Below, in pieces: positions 19,117 to 26,046 of a stretch of DNA of 44,256 nt. Under the pieces are notes generated by a model that worked only from the letters and a program-made list of their open reading frames with translations, did not search any database and had not been told where the DNA came from. The stretch covers positions 1 through 44,256 of the forward strand of contig JAEEIA010000096.1 in the NCBI GenBank assembly GCA_016281125.1. Direction: 5' to 3'. Made by a program: the position numbers and the translations under genes. Source of the DNA: Oscillospiraceae bacterium. GTDB lineage: Bacteria > Bacillota > Clostridia > Oscillospirales > Ruminococcaceae. Within the stretch, counting starts at the first letter, position 1. Every line of letters begins with the position of its first letter.

Positions 19117-19141
19117 GAGGCGCTGAACAAATCAGCGCCTC
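19117..19141 (-). terminator. Terminator-like hairpin after the flavodoxin gene
   Basis: GAGGCGCTGA (19117-19126), loop ACAAA, TCAGCGCCTC (19132-19141), 15 bp beyond the stop. On the minus strand AGTTTGTTG follows, a poor T-run. Confidence 0.6.
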
Positions 19142-19156
19142 TCGGATCATATGCTG

Positions 19157-19636
19157 TTATTTCAGCGAATCGCAGAATGCACGGAGCTTCTCCTCATTGG
19201 CTGGATCCGGCTTGATTTTGGGATCCAGCAGCGTGAGTTCTGCTTCCAGCGCGTCGATCCCGAGCTCGTCCTTCAGCTTGACAAAGGCCTTTTCTGCGCC
19301 CGAAGCTGTCTGACACGCAAACGCCGCGATCCTTTTGCCTTTCAAATCGTTGCTGCGGATAAACGTGCGCAGCGGCGGCGCAATCGTGCTTGCCCAGACC
19401 GGGAATCCGAAGATGATGCGGCCATAGGCAGCGGCGTCGAATGCATACGGTTTGAGCTCCGGTGTTTCGGACATGACGGCGCTTTTGCCGCCCCAGATGA
19501 ACTTGCTGACCTTTCCGGTCGGATAAGCCTTGACCGGCTCCAGGCACAGCAGCTCTGCGCCGGTTGCATCCGCAATCTGCTTTGCGGCGTATTCCGTATT
19601 GCCTTCCAGGGAATAGTACACGATCAGGGTTTTCAT
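19157..19636 (-). CDS. Flavodoxin-family protein
   Basis: 159 residues of flavodoxin fold. The N-terminal FMN phosphate loop is visible as YYSLEGNTEYAA (S-x-x-G-N-T), then IIFGFPVWASTIAPPL for the isoalloxazine-binding region and FACQTASGAEKAF for the late loop. It carries electrons or acts as a small FMN-dependent reductase; the partner is not evident. The start ATG 19636 follows GGAGGCC. The open frame continues 94 codons upstream, but those codons are repeat DNA. The promoter comes from a family B repeat. Confidence 0.9.
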   Translation of the reverse strand: MKTLIVYYSLEGNTEYAAKQIADATGAELLCLEPVKAYPTGKVSKFIWGGKSAVMSETPELKPYAFDAAAYGRIIFGFPVWASTIAPPLRTFIRSNDLKGKRIAAFACQTASGAEKAFVKLKDELGIDALEAELTLLDPKIKPDPANEEKLRAFCDSLK

Positions 19637-19678
19637 AGCTTTGGCCTCCTTCGGTTTTGTCTGGGTGATTATGCTGAT

Positions 19679-19707
19679 ATTATAGCATATAATACCGAAA
19701 AGTGCAA
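19679..19707 (-). promoter_or_regulatory. Flavodoxin promoter inside a family B repeat
   Basis: Minus strand TTGCAC (19707-19702), 17-bp spacer, TATAAT (19684-19679). The -35 box and spacer lie in the repeated module. Confidence 0.72.
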
Positions 19708-19910
19708 TGGGAGAAGTATAATAAAAATGATCGTTTTGCAAATTGGGTGTTAAAATGGAGGCCGGCACTGCCGGCTTACAGCATATAATACCGAAAAGTG
19801 CAATGGGAGAATGAGAAAAAAAGGCACGGGTAAACTGTATGGGAGCAAAACCGGAAGGCGGCACGGCCGCCTTATAGCATATAAAATGATAAAAAGCAAG
19901 CGGAGAAAAG
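19679..19910. repeat. Family B dispersed repeats, three modules
   Basis: Modules TATAGCATATAATACC...GTGCAATGGGAGAA at 19681-19716 and 19781-19811, and a variant ending AAAAAGCAAGCGGAGAAAAG at 19876-19909. They are separated by palindromes GCCGGCACTGCCGGC (19760-19774) and AAGGCGGCACGGCCGCCTT (19856-19874). No gene is present in the gap 19637-20017. Confidence 0.8.
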
Positions 19911-19951
19911 CGCAGCACGGCGTCCGGATTGTTTAATTCTTCAAATATAGG

Positions 19952-19980
19952 TTGTATTTTCTTGCCGCATATGGTATAAT
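19952..19980 (+). promoter_or_regulatory. Promoter of the SDR-GNAT operon
   Basis: TTGTAT 19952-19957, 17-bp spacer, TATAAT 19975-19980. Confidence 0.75.
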
Positions 19981-20017
19981 GGGGAAAAGAATGCTGCGAC
20001 GCTGGAAGGAGGCGCCT

Positions 20018-21031
20018 ATGAAGATTTTACTGATCGGCGGAACAGGCACAATCAGTCTGGCCGTCACAAAGCTGTTTGCACAGCAGGGACATGAGGTGTT
20101 CCTGCTCAACCGCGGCAGCAGGAGCGCGGAGCTCCCCGGCAATGTTACGGTGCTGCAATGCGACATCAATGACGAAACTGCGGTCAGCCGGGTTCTCTCC
20201 GGCAGAACCTTTGACGTTGTCGGTGAATTTATCGGCTTTGTACCCGCACAGGTTGCGCGCGATGTCCGGCTGTTCCGCGGCATCACAAAGCAGTATATTT
20301 ATATCAGCTCGGCGTCTGCTTATCAGAAGCCGCTGTCTGATCCGGTCATCACGGAAAGTACGCCGCTCGCCAATCCGTACTGGCAGTATTCCCGCGACAA
20401 GATCGCCTGCGAGGAATACCTGATGCAGCAGTACCGTGAAAACGGCTTTCCCGTTACGGTTGTCCGGCCGAGCCACACCTATGACGAGCGTTCCGTCCCG
20501 CTGGGCGTCCACGGAAAGGGCGGCAGCTGGCAGGTGCTGAAACGGATGCAGGAGGGCAAACCGGTCATCATTCACGGTGACGGCAGCTCCCTCTGGACAA
20601 TCACGCACAACAGCGATTTTGCAAAGGGCTACTGCGGACTTGCCGGGAATCTCCACGCGATCGGGCAGGCGTTTCATATCACCTCGGACGAGAGCCTGAC
20701 CTGGAATCAGATCTATCAGATCATTGCGGATGAACTCGGTGTGAAGCTGAATGCGGTGCATATTCCGTCTGATTTTCTGGCAGCCGTCAGCGATTACGAC
20801 CTGACCGGCAGCCTGACCGGGGACAAGGCCAATTCCGTGATCTTCGACAACAGCAAGCTCAGGCGCGCCGTTCCGGGCTTCTGCGCGACTGTGCGTGCGG
20901 ATCAGGGGATCCGGCAGACCGTGCGGCATATCCTTGCGCATCCGGAATTACAGCAGGTGGATCCGGACTTTGATCGGTGGTGCGACCGCGTGATTGCAGC
21001 GTTTGAAGCGGCAAGGGATTCACTGATGTAA
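20018..21031 (+). CDS. NAD(P)-dependent epimerase/dehydratase-like protein (extended SDR)
   Basis: 337 residues with a Rossmann start MKILLIGGTGTIS (G-x-x-G-x-x pattern), the YSRDK active-site Y-x-x-x-K at about residue 127-131, and the RPSHTYDERSVP substrate loop. It resembles nucleoside-diphosphate-sugar epimerase-like proteins related to plant CSP41/isoflavone-reductase types. The actual substrate is unknown. ATG 20018 follows GGAAGGAGG; the 22-codon longer start overlaps the promoter and is rejected. The GNAT-DUF4298 gene starts 22 bp after its stop. Confidence 0.85.
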   Translation: MKILLIGGTGTISLAVTKLFAQQGHEVFLLNRGSRSAELPGNVTVLQCDINDETAVSRVLSGRTFDVVGEFIGFVPAQVARDVRLFRGITKQYIYISSASAYQKPLSDPVITESTPLANPYWQYSRDKIACEEYLMQQYRENGFPVTVVRPSHTYDERSVPLGVHGKGGSWQVLKRMQEGKPVIIHGDGSSLWTITHNSDFAKGYCGLAGNLHAIGQAFHITSDESLTWNQIYQIIADELGVKLNAVHIPSDFLAAVSDYDLTGSLTGDKANSVIFDNSKLRRAVPGFCATVRADQGIRQTVRHILAHPELQQVDPDFDRWCDRVIAAFEAARDSLM

Positions 21032-21053
21032 CGGATCAGACGGAGGAAGAAGC

Positions 21054-21806
21054 ATGGCAGATATCACGCTGCTCCCGCTGACGCAGGCGGATCAGGAGCA
21101 GTTTATCAAAGACAATCAGGAGGCGTTCCGGTACGGCGCGCTGGAGGAATTCGGTCAGCGCGATGACCATTTTGAGGAGGACGGCGAGATCATCTCCCGC
21201 GATACGATTCTGCGTTCCATCTGCGAAGGACAGGCCTTCCGGATCATGCAGGACGGCAAAGCGGTCGGGGGCGCCGTCATCCGCACGGCATACGATTCCG
21301 GCGAACTGGAGCTGCTGTTCGTGACGCCGGCCGAGCACAGCAAGGGCATCGGGTTTGCGGCGTGGTGCGAGATCGAAGCGATGCATCCGGAGGTCACCGT
21401 GTGGGAAACCTGTACGCCGTATTTTGAACAGCGCAACATTCATTTTTACGTCAACCGCTGCGGGTTCCATATCGTTGCGTTTTACGGTGTGCATTATCCT
21501 GCGCCCGAGGATCCGGACGGCGAAATGTTCGATATGTTCCGGTTTGAAAAGCGATTGCCGTCCACGCCGGAATCCGTTTCGGAACAGATCCGGCGTATTA
21601 CGCATTATGAGGAGCTGATGCGGCAGGCGGAAATGCTGCCTGCGGACGATCCCGCACGGACAGACACGGTGCAGGCGCTCTCGGATTATTACGGCAGCGA
21701 TGCGTGGAAGCGCGATTTTGCCGCGGATGAAGCCGGTCTGCTCCCGAAGGATCTGAAACGCGGCGTGCTCTCCGAGGACGGCATTTATAACCTTCTTGAA
21801 CAATAA
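21054..21806 (+). CDS. GNAT acetyltransferase fused to DUF4298
   Basis: 250 residues. Residues 1-165 form a GNAT domain: ELELLFVTPAEHSKGIGFAAW holds the acetyl-CoA-binding Q/R-x-x-G-x-G/A equivalent (HSKGIG), and VNRCGFHIV is the usual late strand. Residues about 178-250 match DUF4298 (RITHYEELMRQAE ... LSDYYGSDAWKRDF ... LPKDLKRGVLSEDGIY), normally a stand-alone ~90-residue protein. The acceptor is unknown. ATG 21054 follows GGAGGAAG; second gene of the operon. Confidence 0.85.
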   Translation: MADITLLPLTQADQEQFIKDNQEAFRYGALEEFGQRDDHFEEDGEIISRDTILRSICEGQAFRIMQDGKAVGGAVIRTAYDSGELELLFVTPAEHSKGIGFAAWCEIEAMHPEVTVWETCTPYFEQRNIHFYVNRCGFHIVAFYGVHYPAPEDPDGEMFDMFRFEKRLPSTPESVSEQIRRITHYEELMRQAEMLPADDPARTDTVQALSDYYGSDAWKRDFAADEAGLLPKDLKRGVLSEDGIYNLLEQ

Positions 21807-21881
21807 AAGCAGTATCTCCGATGAATCAGAATTGAGGGCGAGCGCCCCCGTTCGTAATCCATCGGAGATACCTTTTTCAGA
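21807..21881. repeat. Family A repeat acting as bidirectional terminator
   Basis: Inverted ends AGTATCTCCGATG and CATCGGAGATAC pair across GAGGGCGAGCGCCCCC, followed by CTTTTTC. It sits between the convergent GNAT (+) and CE1 esterase (-) genes, one base from the latter's stop. Confidence 0.8.
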
Positions 21882-23441
21882 TCAAGCCTTGAAAATAAAG
21901 CGGATGAAATTGTACATCATCGGGATGATCGTGTTGCTGTCATGCCCGCCGCCCGGCACCGAAAGATAGATGTTATCCGTGCCGTGCGCCGTGAACAGGT
22001 CACTGTACTGCTTCGGGAAATCGTTGACCATGGTGTCATTTGTGCCGCCTGCAATCAGCAGCAGATACGGCGAATACGGCGGATCAATGCGCATATCGTC
22101 CTTGCTCATGACGCCGGGATGATCCATGAACTGATCCTTGGTCGGGAAGATGCCCGGTGCCGGAGCGCCGCCGCCGATATAGCCGATCTTGTCGCTGCAC
22201 TTCATGCCGAGGTAGAGCGATTCTCTGCCGCCCATGGAAAAGCCTGCAACTGCGGTATATTCGCGGCCCGTTTTGACCGGATAATGCGATTCGATATACG
22301 GCATCAGGCTGCCCGGCATGTCCTCCACGAACAGGTCATAGCCGGGAACGTCCGCCTGACCGTTTCCGGTCTGCTTCGGGTGCGCCGGATCGGAATACTG
22401 ATCCGTGAACACAATGATCATCGGGACGGCATCGCCGCTCTTGATCAGGTTCGTCGCAATTTCCCGCACGCCCATGCCGCTCGTCATGGCTGATTCGTCG
22501 CCGCCGTAGCCGTGATTGACATAGAACACGGGATACTGCTCATTCGGATCATACCCCGGCGGCAGCCAGACATTCGCGCCCTTGTCGCGCTTGGCCGTTT
22601 CAGAATAGTACGTGATATGTTCGAGCTTGCCCTCCGGATTTTTCAGCACATTCTGCGGCACATTCGCGGTGATCTGATCGCGGATCTTGGACATATAATC
22701 CGTATCGTGCTCCGGTTCTGCGGGCGGATTCAGGAGCTGATCCTTGAGCGTTGACAGATCCTTTGAAGTCAGCACACCGTCCCCGTCCAGATCGGCAGCA
22801 TCCTTTCCCACGGCAGCATCCTCCTTGCCGAGCAGATAATCGCGGAGCGCTTCCGCATCGGCTTTGTCGGTTTTGCCGCTGTGATTTGCGTCGCCCTTTT
22901 TGAAATTGCCGGACGGCAGAACCGCCGCACCGATCCGCGTGATGACTGCTTCATCCATGTAAAAATCACAGACGGCGGTATCGGTTTCAATGTACAGCAC
23001 CGGATCCGTGCCCTTCGGCACGGTGTAGCTTTCTGCGGCGAGCATGAGCCATTCGCCGGATGCGGCATCGCCCTCGGCAAAGGTATCGTAGACCGTCTTG
23101 CCGCCGGATTCGTACTGCATGGTCATTTTGAAACGGACGCTTTCGCCGGATTTCTGCATGACCTGTGCCTGTACGCGGAGCTGTGTCCCGGCGGGGCAGC
23201 TGCTGCCAAGCGCATACGAGATGCCGTTCCACGCATCCGTCCGTCCGGTGACTGCCGCAGAGGCAGAGCCTTCTGCTGCCGCATCGGATGAAGCTGCAAC
23301 GGTTGCGCCGCCGCGTCCCGTCCAGCCGGAAAGGCCGTCCTCAAAGCCGGAATGCAGCAGCTCGGTTTCGGCGGCCTGTACATGCATGACACTGCACACG
23401 GCCAGCTCCAGTGCGATCAGTCCTGTCAGTTTTCTTTTCAT
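21882..23441 (-). CDS. Secreted cellulosomal esterase: CBM22-dockerin-CE1
   Basis: 519 residues. Signal peptide at about 1-24; CBM22 xylan-binding module at about 26-170; type I dockerin at about 181-239, with two calcium loops (GDANHSGKTDKAD and DLDGDGVLTSKD); and a CE1 esterase at about 255-519 with the nucleophile elbow GFSMGG (Ser402) and catalytic-His region GGGHDSN. CE1 enzymes release ferulic or acetic acid from xylan; the dockerin plugs it into a cellulosome scaffoldin. The order CBM22-Doc-CE1 is known from Ruminococcus. ATG 23441 lies 8 nt after AAGGGG; a TTG at 23447 is too close to that site. Confidence 0.94.
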   Translation of the reverse strand: MKRKLTGLIALELAVCSVMHVQAAETELLHSGFEDGLSGWTGRGGATVAASSDAAAEGSASAAVTGRTDAWNGISYALGSSCPAGTQLRVQAQVMQKSGESVRFKMTMQYESGGKTVYDTFAEGDAASGEWLMLAAESYTVPKGTDPVLYIETDTAVCDFYMDEAVITRIGAAVLPSGNFKKGDANHSGKTDKADAEALRDYLLGKEDAAVGKDAADLDGDGVLTSKDLSTLKDQLLNPPAEPEHDTDYMSKIRDQITANVPQNVLKNPEGKLEHITYYSETAKRDKGANVWLPPGYDPNEQYPVFYVNHGYGGDESAMTSGMGVREIATNLIKSGDAVPMIIVFTDQYSDPAHPKQTGNGQADVPGYDLFVEDMPGSLMPYIESHYPVKTGREYTAVAGFSMGGRESLYLGMKCSDKIGYIGGGAPAPGIFPTKDQFMDHPGVMSKDDMRIDPPYSPYLLLIAGGTNDTMVNDFPKQYSDLFTAHGTDNIYLSVPGGGHDSNTIIPMMYNFIRFIFKA

Positions 23442-23521
23442 CTTCAAATCCCCTTATTCGCTGCATTTTCTGCCGGATATGTCTGTACAGGCATTCCGGT
23501 TTTCTATGATTTGTATAATTC

Positions 23522-23550
23522 AGTATAGCATAGTTCGGATTTGCCGTCAA
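23522..23550 (-). promoter_or_regulatory. Promoter of the CE1 esterase
   Basis: Minus strand TTGACG (23550-23545), 17-bp spacer, TATACT (23527-23522). A second TTGACA lies 6 bp further upstream. Apart from the two divergent promoters I see nothing in 23551-23752. Confidence 0.72.
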
Positions 23551-23752
23551 GTGTCAAATATGCAAAAAAACTGTCATTTCCGCATTTCATATGCAAACCG
23601 TTTTTCAGGAAACGGACGAAGCGCTGTGTCTTTCGCCGCTTCGGGCAGACTTGTACGTTGATGTTGATTTTTGCGCTGTAAAATACTGTACAAAGCCGCG
23701 CGGTGCATGAAGTTGTATTATAAACTGCTGCCGTGAATATGTGCCGCCGCCA

Positions 23753-23781
23753 TTGCGGTTTTGCGGATTCTGTGCTATAAT
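23753..23781 (+). promoter_or_regulatory. Promoter of the YgjV-like gene
   Basis: TTGCGG 23753-23758, 17-bp spacer, TATAAT 23776-23781. Confidence 0.65.
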
Positions 23782-23817
23782 AGCAGCGTGCAATCTCTCT
23801 TTCAGGAGCGTAATTCT

Positions 23818-24345
23818 ATGAACGACCGTGTGATTCAGGGCATCGGCTTTGCTGCCGTTGCCGTGTTTGTCCTGTCCTATCAGATCAAGTCCAACCGGAA
23901 GCTGTTTCTGCTCCAGCTGATCGGTTCGGCACTGTTCTGTCTGCAATTTTATCTGCTGGATGCAAAAAGCGGCTGCCTGAGTCTGGCTGTCAATATGCTG
24001 CGCAATGCGCTGATGATGAAGTACCGTGACTGGAACTGGGTGCGGCAGAAGTGGTGTCCTGCCGTGATCGCCGGACTGTTTGCGGCGGTGCTGCTGCTGA
24101 CCTGGAACGGTCCGGTCAGCCTGCTGGCGTTTGCAGCCTCGGTTTCCAGCACCTTTGCTTACTGGTCCGACAGTCCGCGGAAGATCCGCATGGTCAATCT
24201 GGTCTGCGCGTCGCCGTGCTGGCTCGTTTACGATGTGATCGTGCATTCGCTGGGCGGCATTCTCAGCGAGTCCATTACAATTATTTCGATTCTGGTATCC
24301 TTTTTCCGGTTTGGCTGGAACGGACTGGAGAAGGACAAAGGATGA
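23818..24345 (+). CDS. YgjV-family inner membrane protein
   Basis: 175 residues with about five or six hydrophobic segments and the YgjV pattern: GFAAVAVFVLSYQIKSNRKL, LIGSALFCLQFYLLDA, NMLRNALMMKYRDW, SVSSTFAYWSDSPRKIR, and SPCWLVYDVIVHSLGGILSE. The function is unknown in all organisms I know of. Start ATG 23818 follows CAGGAGCG; the 19 upstream in-frame codons contain the promoter. The stop overlaps nothing; a long family A repeat follows directly. Confidence 0.85.
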   Translation: MNDRVIQGIGFAAVAVFVLSYQIKSNRKLFLLQLIGSALFCLQFYLLDAKSGCLSLAVNMLRNALMMKYRDWNWVRQKWCPAVIAGLFAAVLLLTWNGPVSLLAFAASVSSTFAYWSDSPRKIRMVNLVCASPCWLVYDVIVHSLGGILSESITIISILVSFFRFGWNGLEKDKG

Positions 24346-24347
24346 TA

Positions 24348-24692
24348 AACGAAAAGCGGCATTCCCGATTGGGGGAATACCGCTCCGGTTTGTCGGAGAA
24401 GTTCCGGTTTCAGGGGACGCCCTCTATCGCAGGGCGTCCCCTCTTGCCGCTCTGCGGCAATTCACCCCTTGCGGAGCTCTTGAACGCAAAAGAGTTTCGC
24501 TCACTGCGGTGAGCGACGGGGGCGCTGCCCCTCGACCCCGCAAGCCTTTGAAAAGGCTTGACCGAAACTTTTATGATGGGCTTTTTTTCTATACAGAATG
24601 GGATTCTTAAGGGCTAGCAGCCCTTAAGCGGGGTTTGGGGCAGCGCCCCATTCCGGAGATACCGCATCAATCCGTCGGAGATTCCGTGATCA
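24348..24692. repeat. Family A dispersed repeat, longest copy
   Basis: Fills the gap between YgjV and the cyclase. Hairpins: GCGGCATTCCCGATTGGGGGAATACCGC-type at 24356-24383, GGGGACGCCC/GGGCGTCCCC at 24414-24443, GGGGCGCTGCCCCT at 24518-24531, AAGCCTTTGAAAAGGCTT at 24541-24558, TTAAGGGCTAGCAGCCCTTAA at 24607-24627, GGGGCAGCGCCCC at 24638-24650. It ends with GGAGATACCGC and AATCCGTCGGAGATTCCG, which run into the last codons of the cyclase gene. Confidence 0.75.
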
Positions 24693-25263
24693 GATATGCG
24701 CGGCAGGGTGCGCCGTCGCAGCCGCCGAGATTCAGCGGTGCGGCGCTCAGAAAATACCGGCCCGCCTCCACATGCTTCAGTACGATGCCCTCCAGCAGCA
24801 CAATATCCGCACCGAGCAGAATCCGGTGAACCGCCTCCGGTGCATCCTCCGGGCCGACAGTCTGGCTTTCGTTCCCGAACAGCAGAATTCCTGCTTCTGC
24901 AAAGAGCCGGGCTGCCTCCGCCGTCAGGACGGCCTCTCCTGCAATCAGAATGCGTGCGGACGCATCTGCCGCAGCTGCTTTTTGCAGGATGACAGCAGCA
25001 TCCGCAGCGGTGACCGCGCCCTGATGCCGCGCAACATAGCATGTGCCGACATACGGCGTCAGACCGGTCTGGCCGACCGTTTTCCCATCCGCAATGAAAT
25101 GAAACGGCGCATCCACATGTGTTCCGTTATGCGCACACATGGAGAACTGCGTCAGGTTGCAGATATCCCCGTCCCGGATCCTCAGCAGATGCGTCTGCTC
25201 CGGTGCGGGATCACCCGGATAGACCTTGCAGGAAAAAACCTCCTGCGAAATATCAATCAGCAT
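24667..25263 (-). CDS. Cyclase/kynurenine-formamidase-like metal hydrolase
   Basis: 198 residues of the cyclase family (KynB-like). The metal-binding motif HNGTHVDAPFHF spans residues 45-56 (His45, His49, Asp51, His55), with GDPAPE near the start and late ESQTVGPED and LKHVEAGRYFLSAAPLNLGGCDGAP blocks, the last carrying the expected glutamate. Members hydrolyse N-formylkynurenine or related amides, but no kynurenine genes are nearby, so the substrate is open. It follows the HD-hydrolase gene by 30 bp. The final codons ITESPTD lie within a family A repeat end, so the repeat may have replaced the native C terminus. Confidence 0.87.
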   Translation of the reverse strand: MLIDISQEVFSCKVYPGDPAPEQTHLLRIRDGDICNLTQFSMCAHNGTHVDAPFHFIADGKTVGQTGLTPYVGTCYVARHQGAVTAADAAVILQKAAAADASARILIAGEAVLTAEAARLFAEAGILLFGNESQTVGPEDAPEAVHRILLGADIVLLEGIVLKHVEAGRYFLSAAPLNLGGCDGAPCRAYLITESPTD

Positions 25264-25293
25264 GCATCTGTCCTCCGCATTTGCAGTCTGCGG

Positions 25294-25887
25294 TCAGCTC
25301 AGCGCGGCCGTTTCCGCATTGATCGTGTCCTCGCTTGCGGCCATTGCCTGCAGGGTCATCGTCAGCAGCTTGTCCAGCTCCCAGCCGAGCTGCTCTGCGC
25401 CGCGCTCGATCACCTCTCTGGAGCAGCCCGCAGCAAAGCCCTTGCTCTTGTACTTCTTTTTCAGGGATTTCAGCTCCATATCCTTCGTGCTTCTGGAAGG
25501 CCGCATCAGCGCTGCCGCCCAGATCAGGCCGGTCAGCTCGTCCGCTGCGAACAGCACCTTTTCCATCTCGTGAACCGGCTCCACATCAATCGTCACGCCG
25601 CAGCCGACCGTGATGCCGTAGCCGTGCGAGCAGACGGAATGAATGATGTCGTCGCTGACGCCGCCCGCTTTCAGAAGCTCCGGCGCCTTTATGCAGTGCT
25701 CCTCCGGATACAGTTCAAAATCAATGTCGTGCAGCAGCCCGACGATGCCCCAGTGCTCTGCCTCGTCTGCATAGCCGAGTTCCTGCGCATACCATTTCAT
25801 CACCGCTTCGACGGTCAGCGCATGCTGGAGATGAAACGGATCTTTGTTGTACTGTCTGAGCAAGGCAAATGCCTGTTCTCTGTTCAT
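25294..25887 (-). CDS. HD-domain hydrolase
   Basis: 197 residues, with His22 (HLQHALTVE), the HD pair at 53-54 (GLLHDIDFE), a third His in SVCSHGYG and a late Asp in LFAADELTG, making a metal-dependent phosphohydrolase site of the HD superfamily. The pattern closely resembles widespread Clostridia 'HD family hydrolase' proteins with no assigned substrate. First gene of a two-gene unit with the cyclase. ATG 25887 follows AAGGAGG. Confidence 0.87.
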   Translation of the reverse strand: MNREQAFALLRQYNKDPFHLQHALTVEAVMKWYAQELGYADEAEHWGIVGLLHDIDFELYPEEHCIKAPELLKAGGVSDDIIHSVCSHGYGITVGCGVTIDVEPVHEMEKVLFAADELTGLIWAAALMRPSRSTKDMELKSLKKKYKSKGFAAGCSREVIERGAEQLGWELDKLLTMTLQAMAASEDTINAETAALS

Positions 25888-25959
25888 GTTTCTGTTCCTC
25901 CTTGATTTTATGCTGATAAGCGGCTGCGCTTATCTATGTTTATGATATTGCTGCGGACA

Positions 25960-26012
25960 GCGGCCGGAGGCTCCTTGCCTCCGGCCTCCCGCAAACTTTT
26001 ATTATGGGTTTC
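25960..26012. repeat. Family A repeat, fragment
   Basis: GGCCGGAGGCTCCTTGCCTCCGGCC palindrome region at 25968-25991, followed by CGCAAACTTTTATTATGGG, which matches CGAAACTTTTAT in the longer copies. It may end transcription of the M6-protease gene (no: that gene's stop is at 26047, so it would do so on the minus strand). Confidence 0.55.
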
Positions 26013-26046
26013 TTTCAGCGCCCTGATTCGCTGCATCATTCGCAGA

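Noticed and set aside
19637-19918. 94-codon N-terminal extension of the flavodoxin
   Set aside because: The extension is translated repeat DNA, and the promoter lies within it; the flavodoxin fold starts at MKTLIVYYS.
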